A DNA stretch of 64,000 bases from Bradyrhizobium_A sp052115025 (GTDB lineage: Bacteria > Pseudomonadota > Alphaproteobacteria > Rhizobiales > Xanthobacteraceae): NCBI RefSeq assembly GCF_052115025.1, contig NZ_JBFRFW010000026.1, forward strand, positions 8,409-72,408. Reading direction: 5' to 3'. The notes beneath the pieces were generated by a model, which had not been told where the DNA came from, searched no databases, and saw only the letters and a list, made by a program, of their open reading frames with translations. Made by a program: the position numbers and the translations under genes. This document shows, one piece after another, positions 22,227 to 30,360 of this stretch. Position 1 is the first letter of the stretch. Each line of letters begins with the position of its first letter.

Positions 22227-22643
22227 TCAGTCGCTCTTGCTGCGGGTGTCGAAGGCCTGCCGTGCCTGCTCGATGTCGGTCATGTTGTCGAACGCCCATT
22301 CGCCGAGTGCCTTGACCGGCTCGGCCAGCGAACGGCCTAGGTCGGTAAGGGCATAGTCCACCCGCGGCGGAATGGTCGGGTAAATGGTCCTGGTCACGAG
22401 GCCATCGCGCTCGAGGCCGCGCAGCGTCAGCGTCAGCATCCGCTGCGAGATGCCGTCGACGGTGCGCTTGAGCTCGTTGAAGCGTCGCGGGCCGCCCTGC
22501 AGCAGCATGATCACCAGCACGCTCCACTTGTCGCCGACCCGGGCGAGGACCGTGCCGACCGCCCGGCAATCCTCGATCCGGTGGGGAAGCTCAGGGGCGG
22601 TCACATCGGTGTGCGTGGGTTTCGTGGCTGTGCGCGAGGTCAA
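22227..22643 (-). CDS. HxlR-family transcriptional regulator
   Basis: 138 residues if the TTG at 22641-22643 is used; a GTG at 22602-22604 is an alternative. The HxlR winged helix is clear: the Cys in RIEDCRAVGTVL, DKWSVLVIMLLQGGPRRFNELKR, then ISQRMLTLTLRGLERDGLV. In this family (YodB, HypR, QorR) the conserved N-terminal Cys senses quinones, diamide or electrophiles. It is divergent from azoR across 103 bp with a dyad that fits HxlR operators, which makes azoR its likely target. Confidence 0.9.
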   Translation of the reverse strand: MTSRTATKPTHTDVTAPELPHRIEDCRAVGTVLARVGDKWSVLVIMLLQGGPRRFNELKRTVDGISQRMLTLTLRGLERDGLVTRTIYPTIPPRVDYALTDLGRSLAEPVKALGEWAFDNMTDIEQARQAFDTRSKSD

Positions 22644-22667
22644 GGGCTGTTCCCAGGTTCAGAAAAT

Positions 22668-22692
22668 GTGCCTTCTTGCGGGAAGTAAGCAC
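22668..22692. promoter_or_regulatory. HxlR-type operator between hxlR and azoR
   Basis: Half-sites GTGCCTTCTT (22668-22677) and AAGTAAGCAC (22683-22692) form a dyad with a 5-bp centre and two mismatches. CTTACTT/AAGTAAG dyads are typical of HxlR-family regulators. It lies 25 bp from the regulator start and 55 bp from the azoR start. Confidence 0.65.
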
Positions 22693-22746
22693 AGTCACTC
22701 ATATAGTCCAGGGCACAAAATTATACCAAAACTCAAAAGGTGACTA

Positions 22747-23382
22747 ATGAGCGAGACCACGAAACTGCTGCACATCGACGCCAGCATTCTGGGCGGCCAT
22801 TCGGTGTCGCGGCAGCTGTCCGCGGCGGTGGTGGACCGGCTGCGGGCGACCCATCCGGACCTCGCGGTGACCTACCGCGACATCGGCAGCGCGCCGCCGT
22901 CCCATCTGTCGGCAGTCCATCTCGCCGCGGCCCACGGTGCCGCCGTCGAGACCGAGGCGCTGGCGCGGGATCTGGCCGAGGGCCAGGCGGTGCTGGACGA
23001 GTTCCTGGCGGCCGACATCGTGGTGATCGGCGCGCCGATGTACAACTTCACGATCCCAAGCCAGCTCAAGGCCTGGATCGACCGCATCCTGGTCGCCGGC
23101 AAGACGTTTCGTTATTCGGCGACCGGCGTGGAGGGCCTGGCGGGCGGCAAGCGGGTGATCGTCGCGGTCTCGCGCGGCGGCTTCTATGGGGCCGACACGC
23201 CGATGGCGGCGGGCGAACACCTCGACACCTACCTGCGCTGGGTGTTCGGCTTCATCGGCATCACCGCGCCGGAGATCATCGTCGCGGAGGGGATCCAGGT
23301 CAGCCCGGAGCATCGCGCGAAGGCCCTCGCCGGCGCGCTGGACACCGCCAGCCGCCTTCAGGCGCTGCCGCAGGTGGCGTGA
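22747..23382 (+). CDS. azoR: FMN-dependent NADH:quinone/azo reductase AzoR
   Basis: 211 residues, flavodoxin-like fold. It reduces quinones and azo compounds by two-electron transfer with FMN and NADH, protecting against thiol-reactive quinones. Motifs: HIDASILGGHSVSRQLS (phosphate loop), GAPMYNFTIPSQLKAWIDR, GKTFRYSATG, and VAVSRGG. TATACC (22722-22727) is a plausible -10 but no clear -35 accompanies it. The divergent HxlR gene and its dyad suggest induction by electrophiles, like YodB control of azoR1 in Bacillus. Confidence 0.93.
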   Translation: MSETTKLLHIDASILGGHSVSRQLSAAVVDRLRATHPDLAVTYRDIGSAPPSHLSAVHLAAAHGAAVETEALARDLAEGQAVLDEFLAADIVVIGAPMYNFTIPSQLKAWIDRILVAGKTFRYSATGVEGLAGGKRVIVAVSRGGFYGADTPMAAGEHLDTYLRWVFGFIGITAPEIIVAEGIQVSPEHRAKALAGALDTASRLQALPQVA

Positions 23383-23449
23383 GCGATATCTCAGGAAGTT
23401 CCTGTAGATTGCTGATTTTTATGATGAAATGACCGTTCATGATGCGTCG

Positions 23450-23545
23450 TTGCCGGGCTTGACCCGGCAATCCAGCCTCCTTGCCTTATGGCACGACCGT
23501 TAAAGCTGGATCACCGGGTCTCGGCGCTGGCGCGCCGCCCGGTGA
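23450..23545. repeat. REP-like bipartite palindromic repeat
   Basis: Two hairpins lie 40 bp apart: TTGCCGGG-CTTGA-CCCGGCAA (23450-23470) and TCACCGGG...CCCGGTGA (23511-23518 with 23538-23545). The first, in its TCGTTGCCGGGCTTGACCC context followed by ATCCAGCCTCC, is a pattern I recognise from many intergenic regions in Bradyrhizobium and Rhodopseudomonas. It fills the gap between convergent azoR and bpt and may also terminate both. Confidence 0.7.
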
Positions 23546-23629
23546 TGACGCGGAGAGGGTCAAAGTGCAGGTGCTTTGGACAGGCCAGCAGAGCGGGGTC
23601 GGCGAGGCGGCGTTCGACCGTCGGCACGC

Positions 23630-24403
23630 TCAGTCCTGCGGCTCCGCCGCGCCGCCGCCGGCATCGATGCGCAGCCAGCCGCTGGGGGCGAGGCGCTGCT
23701 GCGGCAGGAAGCGGCCCTTGTAGTCCATCTTCTTGGAGCCTTCGATCCAGTAGCCGAGGTAGACATAAGGCAGCCCCATCCGCCGCGCCCGGGAGATGTG
23801 GTCGAGGATCATGTAGGTGCCGAGCGAGCGGTCGTGCTCGGTCGGCTCGAAGAACGAGTAGACCATCGACAGCCCGTCGCTGAGGATGTCGGTCAGCGCC
23901 ACCGCGATCAGGCGCTCGCCGCGGCCGGTGATGCCGCTGTCGGGGCCGCGGGTGCGGTACTCGATCAGCCGGGTCTGGACATGGGTGTCCTCCACCATCA
24001 TCGCGTAGTCGAGCACCGTCATGTCGGCCATGCCGCCATGGCGATGGCGCTCGTCGAGATAGGCGCGGAACACCGAATACTGCTCAGACGTCGGCGCCGC
24101 CGCCCGCAACTCGCCAACGATATCGCTGTTGCGCGCCAGGACCTTGCGGAAGTTGCGGGACGGGCGGAATTCATTGGCGATCACCCGCACCGAGACGCAG
24201 GCCCGGCAGTTGTCGCAGGCCGGGCGATAGGCGATCGACTGGCTGCGGCGAAAGCCGCCATGGGTCAGGAGGTCGTTGAGGTCGCCGGCCTTGTCGCCCA
24301 CCAGGTGGGTGAACACTTTCCGCTCATGACGTCCCGGCAGGTAGGGGCACGGCGAGGGCGCCGTCAGGTAGAACTGCGGGGTGTCGCGGGAGTGTTGCGT
24401 CAC
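23630..24403 (-). CDS. bpt: Aspartate/glutamate leucyltransferase (Bpt/Ate family)
   Basis: 257 residues from a GTG start. It transfers Leu from Leu-tRNA to N-terminal Asp/Glu of proteins, marking them for ClpS-ClpAP degradation in the bacterial N-end rule. The N-terminal cysteine motif HGGFRRSQSIAYRPACDNCR and the C-terminal acetyltransferase-like core (GTYMILDHISRARRMGLPYVYLGYWI, then KMDYKGRFLPQ) are as expected. Length is normal. It lies upstream of nothing on the same strand for 240 bp; a REP element follows its stop. Confidence 0.93.
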   Translation of the reverse strand: MTQHSRDTPQFYLTAPSPCPYLPGRHERKVFTHLVGDKAGDLNDLLTHGGFRRSQSIAYRPACDNCRACVSVRVIANEFRPSRNFRKVLARNSDIVGELRAAAPTSEQYSVFRAYLDERHRHGGMADMTVLDYAMMVEDTHVQTRLIEYRTRGPDSGITGRGERLIAVALTDILSDGLSMVYSFFEPTEHDRSLGTYMILDHISRARRMGLPYVYLGYWIEGSKKMDYKGRFLPQQRLAPSGWLRIDAGGGAAEPQD

Positions 24404-24711
24404 GGAATCTCGTCAGCCTCCGCCGAGAGCACTTTTCCAGCGAAGTGGATCGCGATTCGCGTGAACAAAATGCTCTACTTCGACAATACTGCAACCGCCG
24501 GTTCCGGTTCCGGTCTGGGAACCGGGGCCCGGACCTGACGCCCGGCCACGGACGGCCTCNCTTCCAAGGCGGGCCGCGGGACCCGCCAAGCTTCCAAGGC
24601 GGGCCGCGGGGCCCGCCAAGCTTCCAAGGCGGGGCCGCAGGGGCCCGCCAAGCCATGATCCCATGATCGCCGCCGGACCGCTGACGGTCAACGGAAGTTT
24701 CGCGTCACCGC
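24404..24711. other. Gene-free stretch with tandem hairpin repeats and one ambiguous base
   Basis: About 308 bp between RDD and bpt (both leftward). It contains a GGTTCC-rich hairpin near 24500-24521, the N at 24560, and the three-copy repeat listed next. No gene was recognised. Confidence 0.7.
24561..24652. repeat. Three tandem 30-bp hairpin repeats
   Basis: Copies at 24561-24590, 24591-24620 and 24621-24652 (the last 32 bp by added Gs). Each starts CTTCCAAGGCGGGCC and ends GGCCCGCCAAG with small changes. Each unit is itself a near-perfect palindrome (GGCGGGCC..GGCCCGCC), and AAGCTT occurs at the two junctions. The only ambiguous base of the window directly precedes copy 1, so copy number may be mis-assembled. 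Confidence 0.85.
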
Positions 24712-25329
24712 TCAGACAGTGCGCATCGGCCGGGTGGCGACGCCGTAGGACGAGCGGTTGATGACCACGGTGCCGAGCACGATGTCGTGCAGCAGGCGCT
24801 TGCGGCCATTGAACAGGCCGACCACCAGCACCAGCGGGCTCAGCACCGAGATCGACACCCAGAACAGCACGGCATGGACGGCGCCGAGTACGAAATAGCC
24901 GGGCTCGCCGTACCAGGTGCGCAGCTGCAGATCCATCGCCCGCATGCCGACGGTCGCCGAGTGCGGGCCGCCGAGCGAGCTGCCGTAATAGACCAGCGCC
25001 CAGATCACCGAGGCCGGCCACACCAGCCAGAACAGCGCCCAGCCGAGGCCGAGCGTGATCAGGCCGAACACGGCCACGAAGACGTAGGCCAGCGCCACCG
25101 GGATCGCGAGCACGACGAGGTCGATCAGGAATGCGAACACGCGCCGCAACAGCACGCCGCGGAACAGCTCCGGCTGCGTGACGGGGTCATAGGCGTGGGG
25201 CCGCGCCTCGAATCCGCCGGGGCTGCGCCAGGTTGAATCCTGTCTCGAATCCCGATTTGAATTCCAGGCCGAATCCTGCCGCGCGCCGTCGGCGCGCCAG
25301 TTGCCGTTACCCTGAGATTGATCCGACAT
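24712..25329 (-). CDS. RDD-family integral membrane protein
   Basis: 205 residues. A polar Asp/Arg/Ser-rich N-terminus (residues 1-58, with repeated RQDS) precedes the RDD domain, which opens RGVLLRRVFAFLIDLVVL with the Arg and Asp residues that name the family. Three further membrane segments follow, and the end GRKRLLHDIVLGTVVI is typical. Family function is unclear; some members act in Na+/H+ exchange. It lies between hemB (upstream) and bpt (downstream) on the same strand, with gaps of 156 and 308 bp. Confidence 0.82.
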   Translation of the reverse strand: MSDQSQGNGNWRADGARQDSAWNSNRDSRQDSTWRSPGGFEARPHAYDPVTQPELFRGVLLRRVFAFLIDLVVLAIPVALAYVFVAVFGLITLGLGWALFWLVWPASVIWALVYYGSSLGGPHSATVGMRAMDLQLRTWYGEPGYFVLGAVHAVLFWVSISVLSPLVLVVGLFNGRKRLLHDIVLGTVVINRSSYGVATRPMRTV

Positions 25330-25485
25330 CGCTCATCCCTCCGACGGCGCAACACATGGCGATGCGCCATTTCCGGCACAAGAGGGAGACACGGGGCTCC
25401 CCGGCAAGTTCCCTGCGACAAGACGCGCAGATTTTACGGCGCCATTGTGGCGAAATGGTCGTCAGATGCGGCGCCGCCGCGCCGG

Positions 25486-26547
25486 TCAGCGATGGCCGGC
25501 CAGCATCGCCGCGATCTGCGGTGCGAAGTAGGTCAGCACGCCGTCGGCGCCGGCGCGCTTGAACGCGGTGAGGCTCTCGAGCATCGCGCGGTCGCCGTCG
25601 ATCCAGCCATTGGCGGCGGCGCCGGCGATCATCGCGTATTCGCCGGACACCTGGTAGGCGAAGGTCGGCATGCCGAAGGTGTCCTTCACCCGCCGCACGA
25701 TGTCGAGGTAGGGCAGGCCCGGCTTCACCATCACCATGTCGGCGCCCTCGGCGATGTCGAGCTCGACCTCGCGCAGCGCCTCGTCGGAATTGGCCGGGTC
25801 CATCTGGTAGGTGCGCTTGTCGCCGGTCAGCGTCTTCGACGAGCCGATGGCGTCACGGAACGGGCCGTAGAACGCCGAGGCGTACTTGGCGGCATAGGCC
25901 ATGATCTGCACGTCGAGCAGCCCGGCATGGTCGAGCGCCTCGCGAATCGCGGCGACGCGGCCGTCCATCATGTCGGAGGGAGCGATGATGTCGCAGCCGG
26001 CCTCGGCCTGCACCAGCGCCTGCTTGACCAGGACCGCCACGGTCTCGTCGTTGAGGATCACGCCGTCGCGCAGCAGGCCGTCATGGCCGTGGCTGGTGAA
26101 CGGATCGAGCGCGACGTCGCAGAGCACGCCGATGTCGGGGAATGCCGTCTTGATGGCGCGGGTGGCGCGGCACACCAGGTTGTCGGCGTTGAGCGCCTCG
26201 CTGCCGGTGTCGTCGCGCAGCGACGGGTCGGTGAACGGAAACAGGGCGATGCAGGGGATACCGAGCTTGGCGGCGCGTTCGGCATCGCGCACCACCTGGT
26301 CGACGCTGAGGCGGTCGACACCCGGCATCGAGGCCACCGGCTGGCGCTTGTTGTCGCCGTCGATGACGAACATCGGCCAGATCAGGTCGTCGGTGGTGAC
26401 CACGTTCTCCCGCACCATGCGGCGAGCCCATTCGGCCTTGCGGTTGCGGCGCGGCCGGATCGTGAGGTCGAGCGACGGTGCGGCGGTGCCCGTCTCCCGG
26501 CGCGCTTCGCCGCGCATCTCGATGGGCCGTCCGAACTTGATCGCCAT
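25486..26547 (-). CDS. hemB: Delta-aminolevulinic acid dehydratase (porphobilinogen synthase)
   Basis: 353 residues from the ATG at 26545-26547 (ribosome site GGGAGA upstream; the frame is open 12 codons further). It condenses two ALA molecules to porphobilinogen for heme and related tetrapyrroles. Schiff-base lysines are Lys221 (MAYAAKYASAFYG) and Lys275 (MVMVKPGLPYLD). The zinc-ligand segment reads DVALDPFTSHGHDG (Ala146, Asp148, Asp156), lacking the three cysteines of zinc enzymes. This plant-like, magnesium-using form is known from Bradyrhizobium. It diverges from a DUF6163 gene. Confidence 0.95.
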   Translation of the reverse strand: MAIKFGRPIEMRGEARRETGTAAPSLDLTIRPRRNRKAEWARRMVRENVVTTDDLIWPMFVIDGDNKRQPVASMPGVDRLSVDQVVRDAERAAKLGIPCIALFPFTDPSLRDDTGSEALNADNLVCRATRAIKTAFPDIGVLCDVALDPFTSHGHDGLLRDGVILNDETVAVLVKQALVQAEAGCDIIAPSDMMDGRVAAIREALDHAGLLDVQIMAYAAKYASAFYGPFRDAIGSSKTLTGDKRTYQMDPANSDEALREVELDIAEGADMVMVKPGLPYLDIVRRVKDTFGMPTFAYQVSGEYAMIAGAAANGWIDGDRAMLESLTAFKRAGADGVLTYFAPQIAAMLAGHR

Positions 26548-26727
26548 GATCTGGTCTCCCTTGAACTTTTGCAGACTTAGCATCCCGCGCCGCGGCCGTC
26601 ACCGCATTCGCCGGGCGGGCCGTGGCGAGACGGGCGGGCCGCCGAATCCCGTTGATGGGGGTTCCAGGCCCCGCATGGGGAATTCCTGAACCGGTCTTCA
26701 GTTGATATAGATGGGCCGATGGTCGCT

Positions 26728-26750
26728 CCCATGGACATATTGTCCATGGG
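26728..26750. promoter_or_regulatory. Perfect 10-bp inverted repeat in the hemB/DUF6163 divergent region
   Basis: CCCATGGACA (26728-26737), TAT, TGTCCATGGG (26741-26750). A TATAGA at 26705-26710 could be a -10, which would put the dyad just after the transcription start. It is a strong operator or hairpin candidate; the regulator is unknown. Confidence 0.6.
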
Positions 26751-26802
26751 GCCGATGCGGCCGGCAATGCGAGACGCTAATAGCAAGTCAATGGCAAGCC
26801 TG

Positions 26803-27267
26803 ATGAGCGATCCGACCGGCCAAGATCGCGCCACGCGCGACGCGACGCCGATGATGTCAGCCATCACGGCGGGCGTCAGCGAATCCGGCGATGGCGCCTG
26901 GACGCGGCGGCTGGTGATCTTCCTGCGCGTCATGGCGGTGCTCGCCATCGCCAAGGGCCTCTACCACTGGGCGCAGGTCACTGGCTTCGTCGGCGGCGAG
27001 GACGAGGCGTTCGAGAACCAGACGCTGCCGTGGCAGACGGCCACCATCTATTTTGCCGTCATCGAGCTCGTGGCCGCGGTCGGGCTGTGGCTGGCGACGC
27101 CGTGGGGCGCGGTGGTGTGGCTGACCTCGGTGGTGTCGATGGCGGTGATCGAGCTGATGTTTCAGAACATCTATGGCGGCAGCATTGCGATCGTCGTCGT
27201 CGAGGGCGTGCTGCTGCTCGGCTATCTCGCGCTCGCCTGGATGGCCGCGATGGAGCGGCCGCCATAG
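26803..27267 (+). CDS. DUF6163 family membrane protein
   Basis: 154 residues from the ATG at 26803. The frame is open to 26719, but that part runs through the 10-bp inverted repeat and reads as non-conserved Met-rich sequence, so a downstream start is preferred. Four membrane segments: VIFLRVMAVLAIAKGLYHWA, QTATIYFAVIELVAAVGLWL, GAVVWLTSVVSMAVIELMF and IAIVVVEGVLLLGYLALAW. This pattern fits DUF6163, a rhizobial-type family of unknown function. It lies between hemB and the LdtR regulator. Confidence 0.72.
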   Translation: MSDPTGQDRATRDATPMMSAITAGVSESGDGAWTRRLVIFLRVMAVLAIAKGLYHWAQVTGFVGGEDEAFENQTLPWQTATIYFAVIELVAAVGLWLATPWGAVVWLTSVVSMAVIELMFQNIYGGSIAIVVVEGVLLLGYLALAWMAAMERPP

Positions 27268-27743
27268 CCCGCAGGCGAGGGCGCTGCCATTTTCGCAGCG
27301 CGTCGCGTTGTTTTGGAGGGCTGTCTCGAAATGACACTGAACGCGCTGCGGCGCACAGTATTTTCATCACGTCGTTGATCGCAGGCCGTTGACGGCCGGA
27401 CGTCGCCGAACCGGTTCATTTAAAATCCCATCGACCTATAGTTATCGATCGTTGAACGGGTCTGGGGACAGGTCTTACCGCAATCTTTCGAATTTGAACG
27501 GTCCTGTTCCGGAACGCGACAGCGCGCGCGACGAAGCGTGAACAGGGCCTCCATTTGCTCAATCAATCATTACAAAACGCCCTGATTTTGCTGGCTTAAT
27601 CGACGATTCACTCTCTCAAATTCATGATCTCTTTATGGTGTTGTTTAAGCTGATCTTCAAAAGCGACCCTTACGTTGGCGCTATCAGACGAGACAAAAGT
27701 TTCGTCGAATAAGTCGATAAAAACGACGACAGGGGAAAGTGTC
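27268..27743. other. Long leader/intergenic region before ldtR
   Basis: 476 bp without a credible gene. It begins with a terminator-like hairpin (27281-27301), then becomes AT-richer toward ldtR. Imperfect complementary arms TTCGTCG (27701-27707) and CGACGA (27724-27729) lie 15-43 bp before the ATG and may be an autoregulatory site. No promoter stands out. Confidence 0.5.
27281..27301 (+). terminator. Hairpin after the DUF6163 gene
   Basis: GCGCTGC (27281-27287), loop CATTTTC, GCAGCGC (27295-27301): a perfect 7-bp stem 13 bp after the stop, followed by GTCGCGTTGTTTT. Confidence 0.55.
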
Positions 27744-28259
27744 ATGATCAAAGCCGTAGCGACGGCGGTCGAGCCCGTTGAACGCGATGCCGGCAAGCCG
27801 GCCATCCAGTCGCTCTACCTCGAAGCCCTGACTCTGGTGGAGCGGCTGCATCGCCGCCTGCTCGACGTCATCAAGGACGAGTTCGATCGCCGTGGCCGCT
27901 CCGACATCAACTCGGTGCAGGCGCTGCTGCTCTACAACATCGGCGACAAGGAGCTGACCGCCGGCGAGCTGCGCACCCGCGGCTACTATCTCGGCTCCAA
28001 CGTGTCGTACAATCTCAAGAAACTCGTCGAGATGGGCTTCCTCGATCACCAGCGTTCGCGCGTCGATCGCCGTTCGGTCCGCATCCGCCTCACGGCGCAG
28101 GGCCAGGAGATCCGCCGCATCGTCGAGGCGCTGTACCAGAAGCACGTCAAGACCGTGGAGCTGGTCGGCGGCATCTCGAACGAGGAGTTCGCGGGCCTCA
28201 ACAAGTCGCTGCACCGCCTCGAGCGGTTCTGGACCGACCAGATCCTGTATCGTCTCTGA
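27744..28259 (+). CDS. ldtR: MarR-family regulator LdtR
   Basis: 171 residues from the ATG at 27744, preceded by AGGGGAAAG; the frame is open a further 23 codons upstream. The winged helix is SDINSVQALLLYNIGDKELTAGEL then RGYYLGSNVSYNLKKLVEMGFL with the wing RSRVDRRSVRIRLT. This sequence type is the highly conserved rhizobial LdtR, known from Liberibacter and Sinorhizobium to control an L,D-transpeptidase and stress tolerance. Its own strong terminator follows. The gene's 3' end and terminator reappear as a decayed copy at 31422-31612. Confidence 0.87.
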   Translation: MIKAVATAVEPVERDAGKPAIQSLYLEALTLVERLHRRLLDVIKDEFDRRGRSDINSVQALLLYNIGDKELTAGELRTRGYYLGSNVSYNLKKLVEMGFLDHQRSRVDRRSVRIRLTAQGQEIRRIVEALYQKHVKTVELVGGISNEEFAGLNKSLHRLERFWTDQILYRL

Positions 28260-28342
28260 GCGCAGGTTGTCTTCCGACAGATCGGGCACGGCGGCATCAG
28301 ACCGCCGGCCCCACACAACAACAACAATTTCCCCTTCTTGCG

Positions 28343-28375
28343 CGCCGATCCGGTTCTCCGGGTCGGCGTTTTTTT
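28343..28375 (+). terminator. Intrinsic terminator of ldtR
   Basis: CGCCGATCCGG, loop TTCT, CCGGGTCGGCG with one T-G pair, followed by seven Ts (28369-28375). Confidence 0.9.
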
Positions 28376-28518
28376 GCGCGTGCCGGCGAGGCGGCGCCGC
28401 GTGATCCGAACAGCGGTCGTCCTTGTGGTGCCCGCCGCTCTTTTCAGATCTGAACCGGCTGGGTTAACATGACAGCTTACCGTCAAGTCCGTCTCTATCT
28501 GCCTGCTTTGAGCCCGCG

Positions 28519-29466
28519 ATGAATCTGAGACAGTTGGCCTACTTCCGCGCGGTGGTCGAACACCAGTCGTTGGCCGCGGCGGCCGACGTCTTGCGGGTCG
28601 CACAACCCAATCTGAGCATGGCGATCAAGCAGCTCGAGACGGAGTGGGGCATCTCGCTGTTCGAGCGCGCCGGGCGCGGCCTCACCGTGACCGAAACCGG
28701 CAGGGCGCTCTACGAGCGGGCAGCCGAGCTCCTCAGCGGCGCATCGGCGCTCGATCAGGAAATGCGGGCGATCGGGCGAGGCTTTACCGCGCGCTTGCGG
28801 GTCGGCTTCACGCAGGTGTCGATCGAGATCATCACGGAAATGGTGGCCCGGATCCGCGAGGAAGGCGTCGCCGTCAGCTTTTCGCTCCAGCAGGGCGAGC
28901 CGCAGCTGCTGGAGATGATGGTCGAGGCACGGCAACTGGATTTCGCTGTCACCCACATGCCGGTGGCGAATTCCGGGCTCGGCGTCGAGGCATTGGCGCC
29001 GTTGTCGATCGTCCTGCTGTGCCGCGAAGGCGACGACCGCTGGCGGACGGGCGACGAGATCACGCCCGCCGCGCTTGCCGATGTGCCGCTTGTCCTGCTG
29101 CGCCGGCGATCGGGGGGCGGCATCTATGAGCGGATCATGGAGGCTTTCACCGCCGCCGGCGTGTCCTGTTCTGTCGTCGCCGATTCGACCGATATCTCGG
29201 CGATCTACACCTTGGTCGAGCGCCATGTCGGGCTTGGACTGCTGCCGGTTCATGCCATGCACAAGCCGCGTCCGGGATTTGCGATGCATGCGGTGGCTCT
29301 GCTCCCCACACCGGAGCGGCTGGCGCTGATCTATCCGCGTGGCCGCCGCCAGCTTCCCGCGATGCAGCGGGCGATGGATCTGTGTCGCGCAATTCTCCGG
29401 TCTGGGGAGATCGTCGAGCCGGGATCTGCGCCACGCTCCTGCGGCGCAGATCTGACCATGCCCTGA
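28519..29466 (+). CDS. LysR-family transcriptional regulator
   Basis: 315 residues. The N-terminal winged helix reads MNLRQLAYFRAVVEHQSLAAAADVLRVAQPNLSMAIKQLE with the usual LFERAGRGLTVTETG, and an effector domain starts near residue 90 (RLRVGFTQVS). The effector is not predictable. It ends 19 bp before the convergent alpha/beta-hydrolase stop. It is the first gene inside the segment bounded by the two ldtR 3' ends, so it may have arrived with that segment. Such regulators of the CbnR/CatR type often act on aromatic-compound genes, none of which is adjacent. Confidence 0.88.
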   Translation: MNLRQLAYFRAVVEHQSLAAAADVLRVAQPNLSMAIKQLETEWGISLFERAGRGLTVTETGRALYERAAELLSGASALDQEMRAIGRGFTARLRVGFTQVSIEIITEMVARIREEGVAVSFSLQQGEPQLLEMMVEARQLDFAVTHMPVANSGLGVEALAPLSIVLLCREGDDRWRTGDEITPAALADVPLVLLRRRSGGGIYERIMEAFTAAGVSCSVVADSTDISAIYTLVERHVGLGLLPVHAMHKPRPGFAMHAVALLPTPERLALIYPRGRRQLPAMQRAMDLCRAILRSGEIVEPGSAPRSCGADLTMP

Positions 29467-29485
29467 TCGACGACCTCGCATTCCT

Positions 29486-30238
29486 CTACTTCGCGTCCTT
29501 GGCGGCCTGCTCGATCAGCTTGGCGACCGCGTGAGGCTGCGACATGTAGATGGAGTGGCTGCCCTTCACCTCGATCGTCGTGCTGCCGGCGCGCTTGGCC
29601 ATGAAGCGTTCCAGGTCGGGATTGATCATGCGGTCTTCGGTCGCGACCGCGTACCAGCTCGGCTTGTTGTGCCAGGCGGCGTTGGTGATCGGGGTGCCGA
29701 ACCCCGTGACGCTGATCGGCACCTGGGAAATCGCCATGAAGCGGGCTTCCTTTGCGGGGAGGTCTGCCGCGAAATCGGCGTGGAATGCCTTCGGGTCGAC
29801 GATCACATAGCCTTCGCCAGCGGGGATCGCGCTGTTCGCCGCCGGCGGCATTTGCTTGAGCAGGCCGCCGAGCGCCTCCCCCGTGTCGGGCTGGAAGGCT
29901 GCGATGTAGACCAGACCGCGCACCTGCGGCTCGTTGCCGGCCTGGGTGATGACCGCACCGCCGTAGCTGTGGCCGACCAGGATCAACGGCGCGTTGACGC
30001 GCTCGATGATGCGCTTGGTGGCGGCGGCATCGTCGGCCAGCGAGGTTTCCGGCTCCTGCACGATCGAAACCGAATATCCATCGTGCTCGAGGATGTCGGC
30101 GACCGCGCGCCAGCCCGAGCCGTCGGCGAACGCGCCGTGGACCAGGACGACATTCTTGATCGGTTCGGCTGACACCGCCGCAGACATGCCCAGGGCGAGC
30201 GCGGCAACGGCAACGGATGCAGTGAGGAGACGTTTCAT
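29486..30238 (-). CDS. Exported alpha/beta-hydrolase
   Basis: 250 residues. A signal peptide (KRLLTASVAVAALALGMSAAVSA) targets it to the periplasm. The mature enzyme begins KNVVLVHGAFADGSGWR. The nucleophile elbow is VGHSYGGAVI, and the late His lies in KGSHSIYMSQP. This layout matches the salicylate esterase/methylketone-synthase-like hydrolases (Abhydrolase_6). Substrate unknown. Convergent with the LysR gene; together they form the core of the accessory segment. Confidence 0.86.
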   Translation of the reverse strand: MKRLLTASVAVAALALGMSAAVSAEPIKNVVLVHGAFADGSGWRAVADILEHDGYSVSIVQEPETSLADDAAATKRIIERVNAPLILVGHSYGGAVITQAGNEPQVRGLVYIAAFQPDTGEALGGLLKQMPPAANSAIPAGEGYVIVDPKAFHADFAADLPAKEARFMAISQVPISVTGFGTPITNAAWHNKPSWYAVATEDRMINPDLERFMAKRAGSTTIEVKGSHSIYMSQPHAVAKLIEQAAKDAK

Positions 30239-30360
30239 GGCTGTTTCCTTATCTGGCTTTGCTGCCAGGCTGTGCTGACAAGGCAGCTGGTTGGGACAAA
30301 GCTCCGCCGGCCGCTCCGAACGGAGCTGCTGAAGCGAGCGGTGAAGCGGGAGAGGTGCCG

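Noticed and set aside
24561..24652. Tandem 30-bp repeats as a CRISPR array
   Set aside because: The units are directly abutting with no spacers and no cas genes are present.
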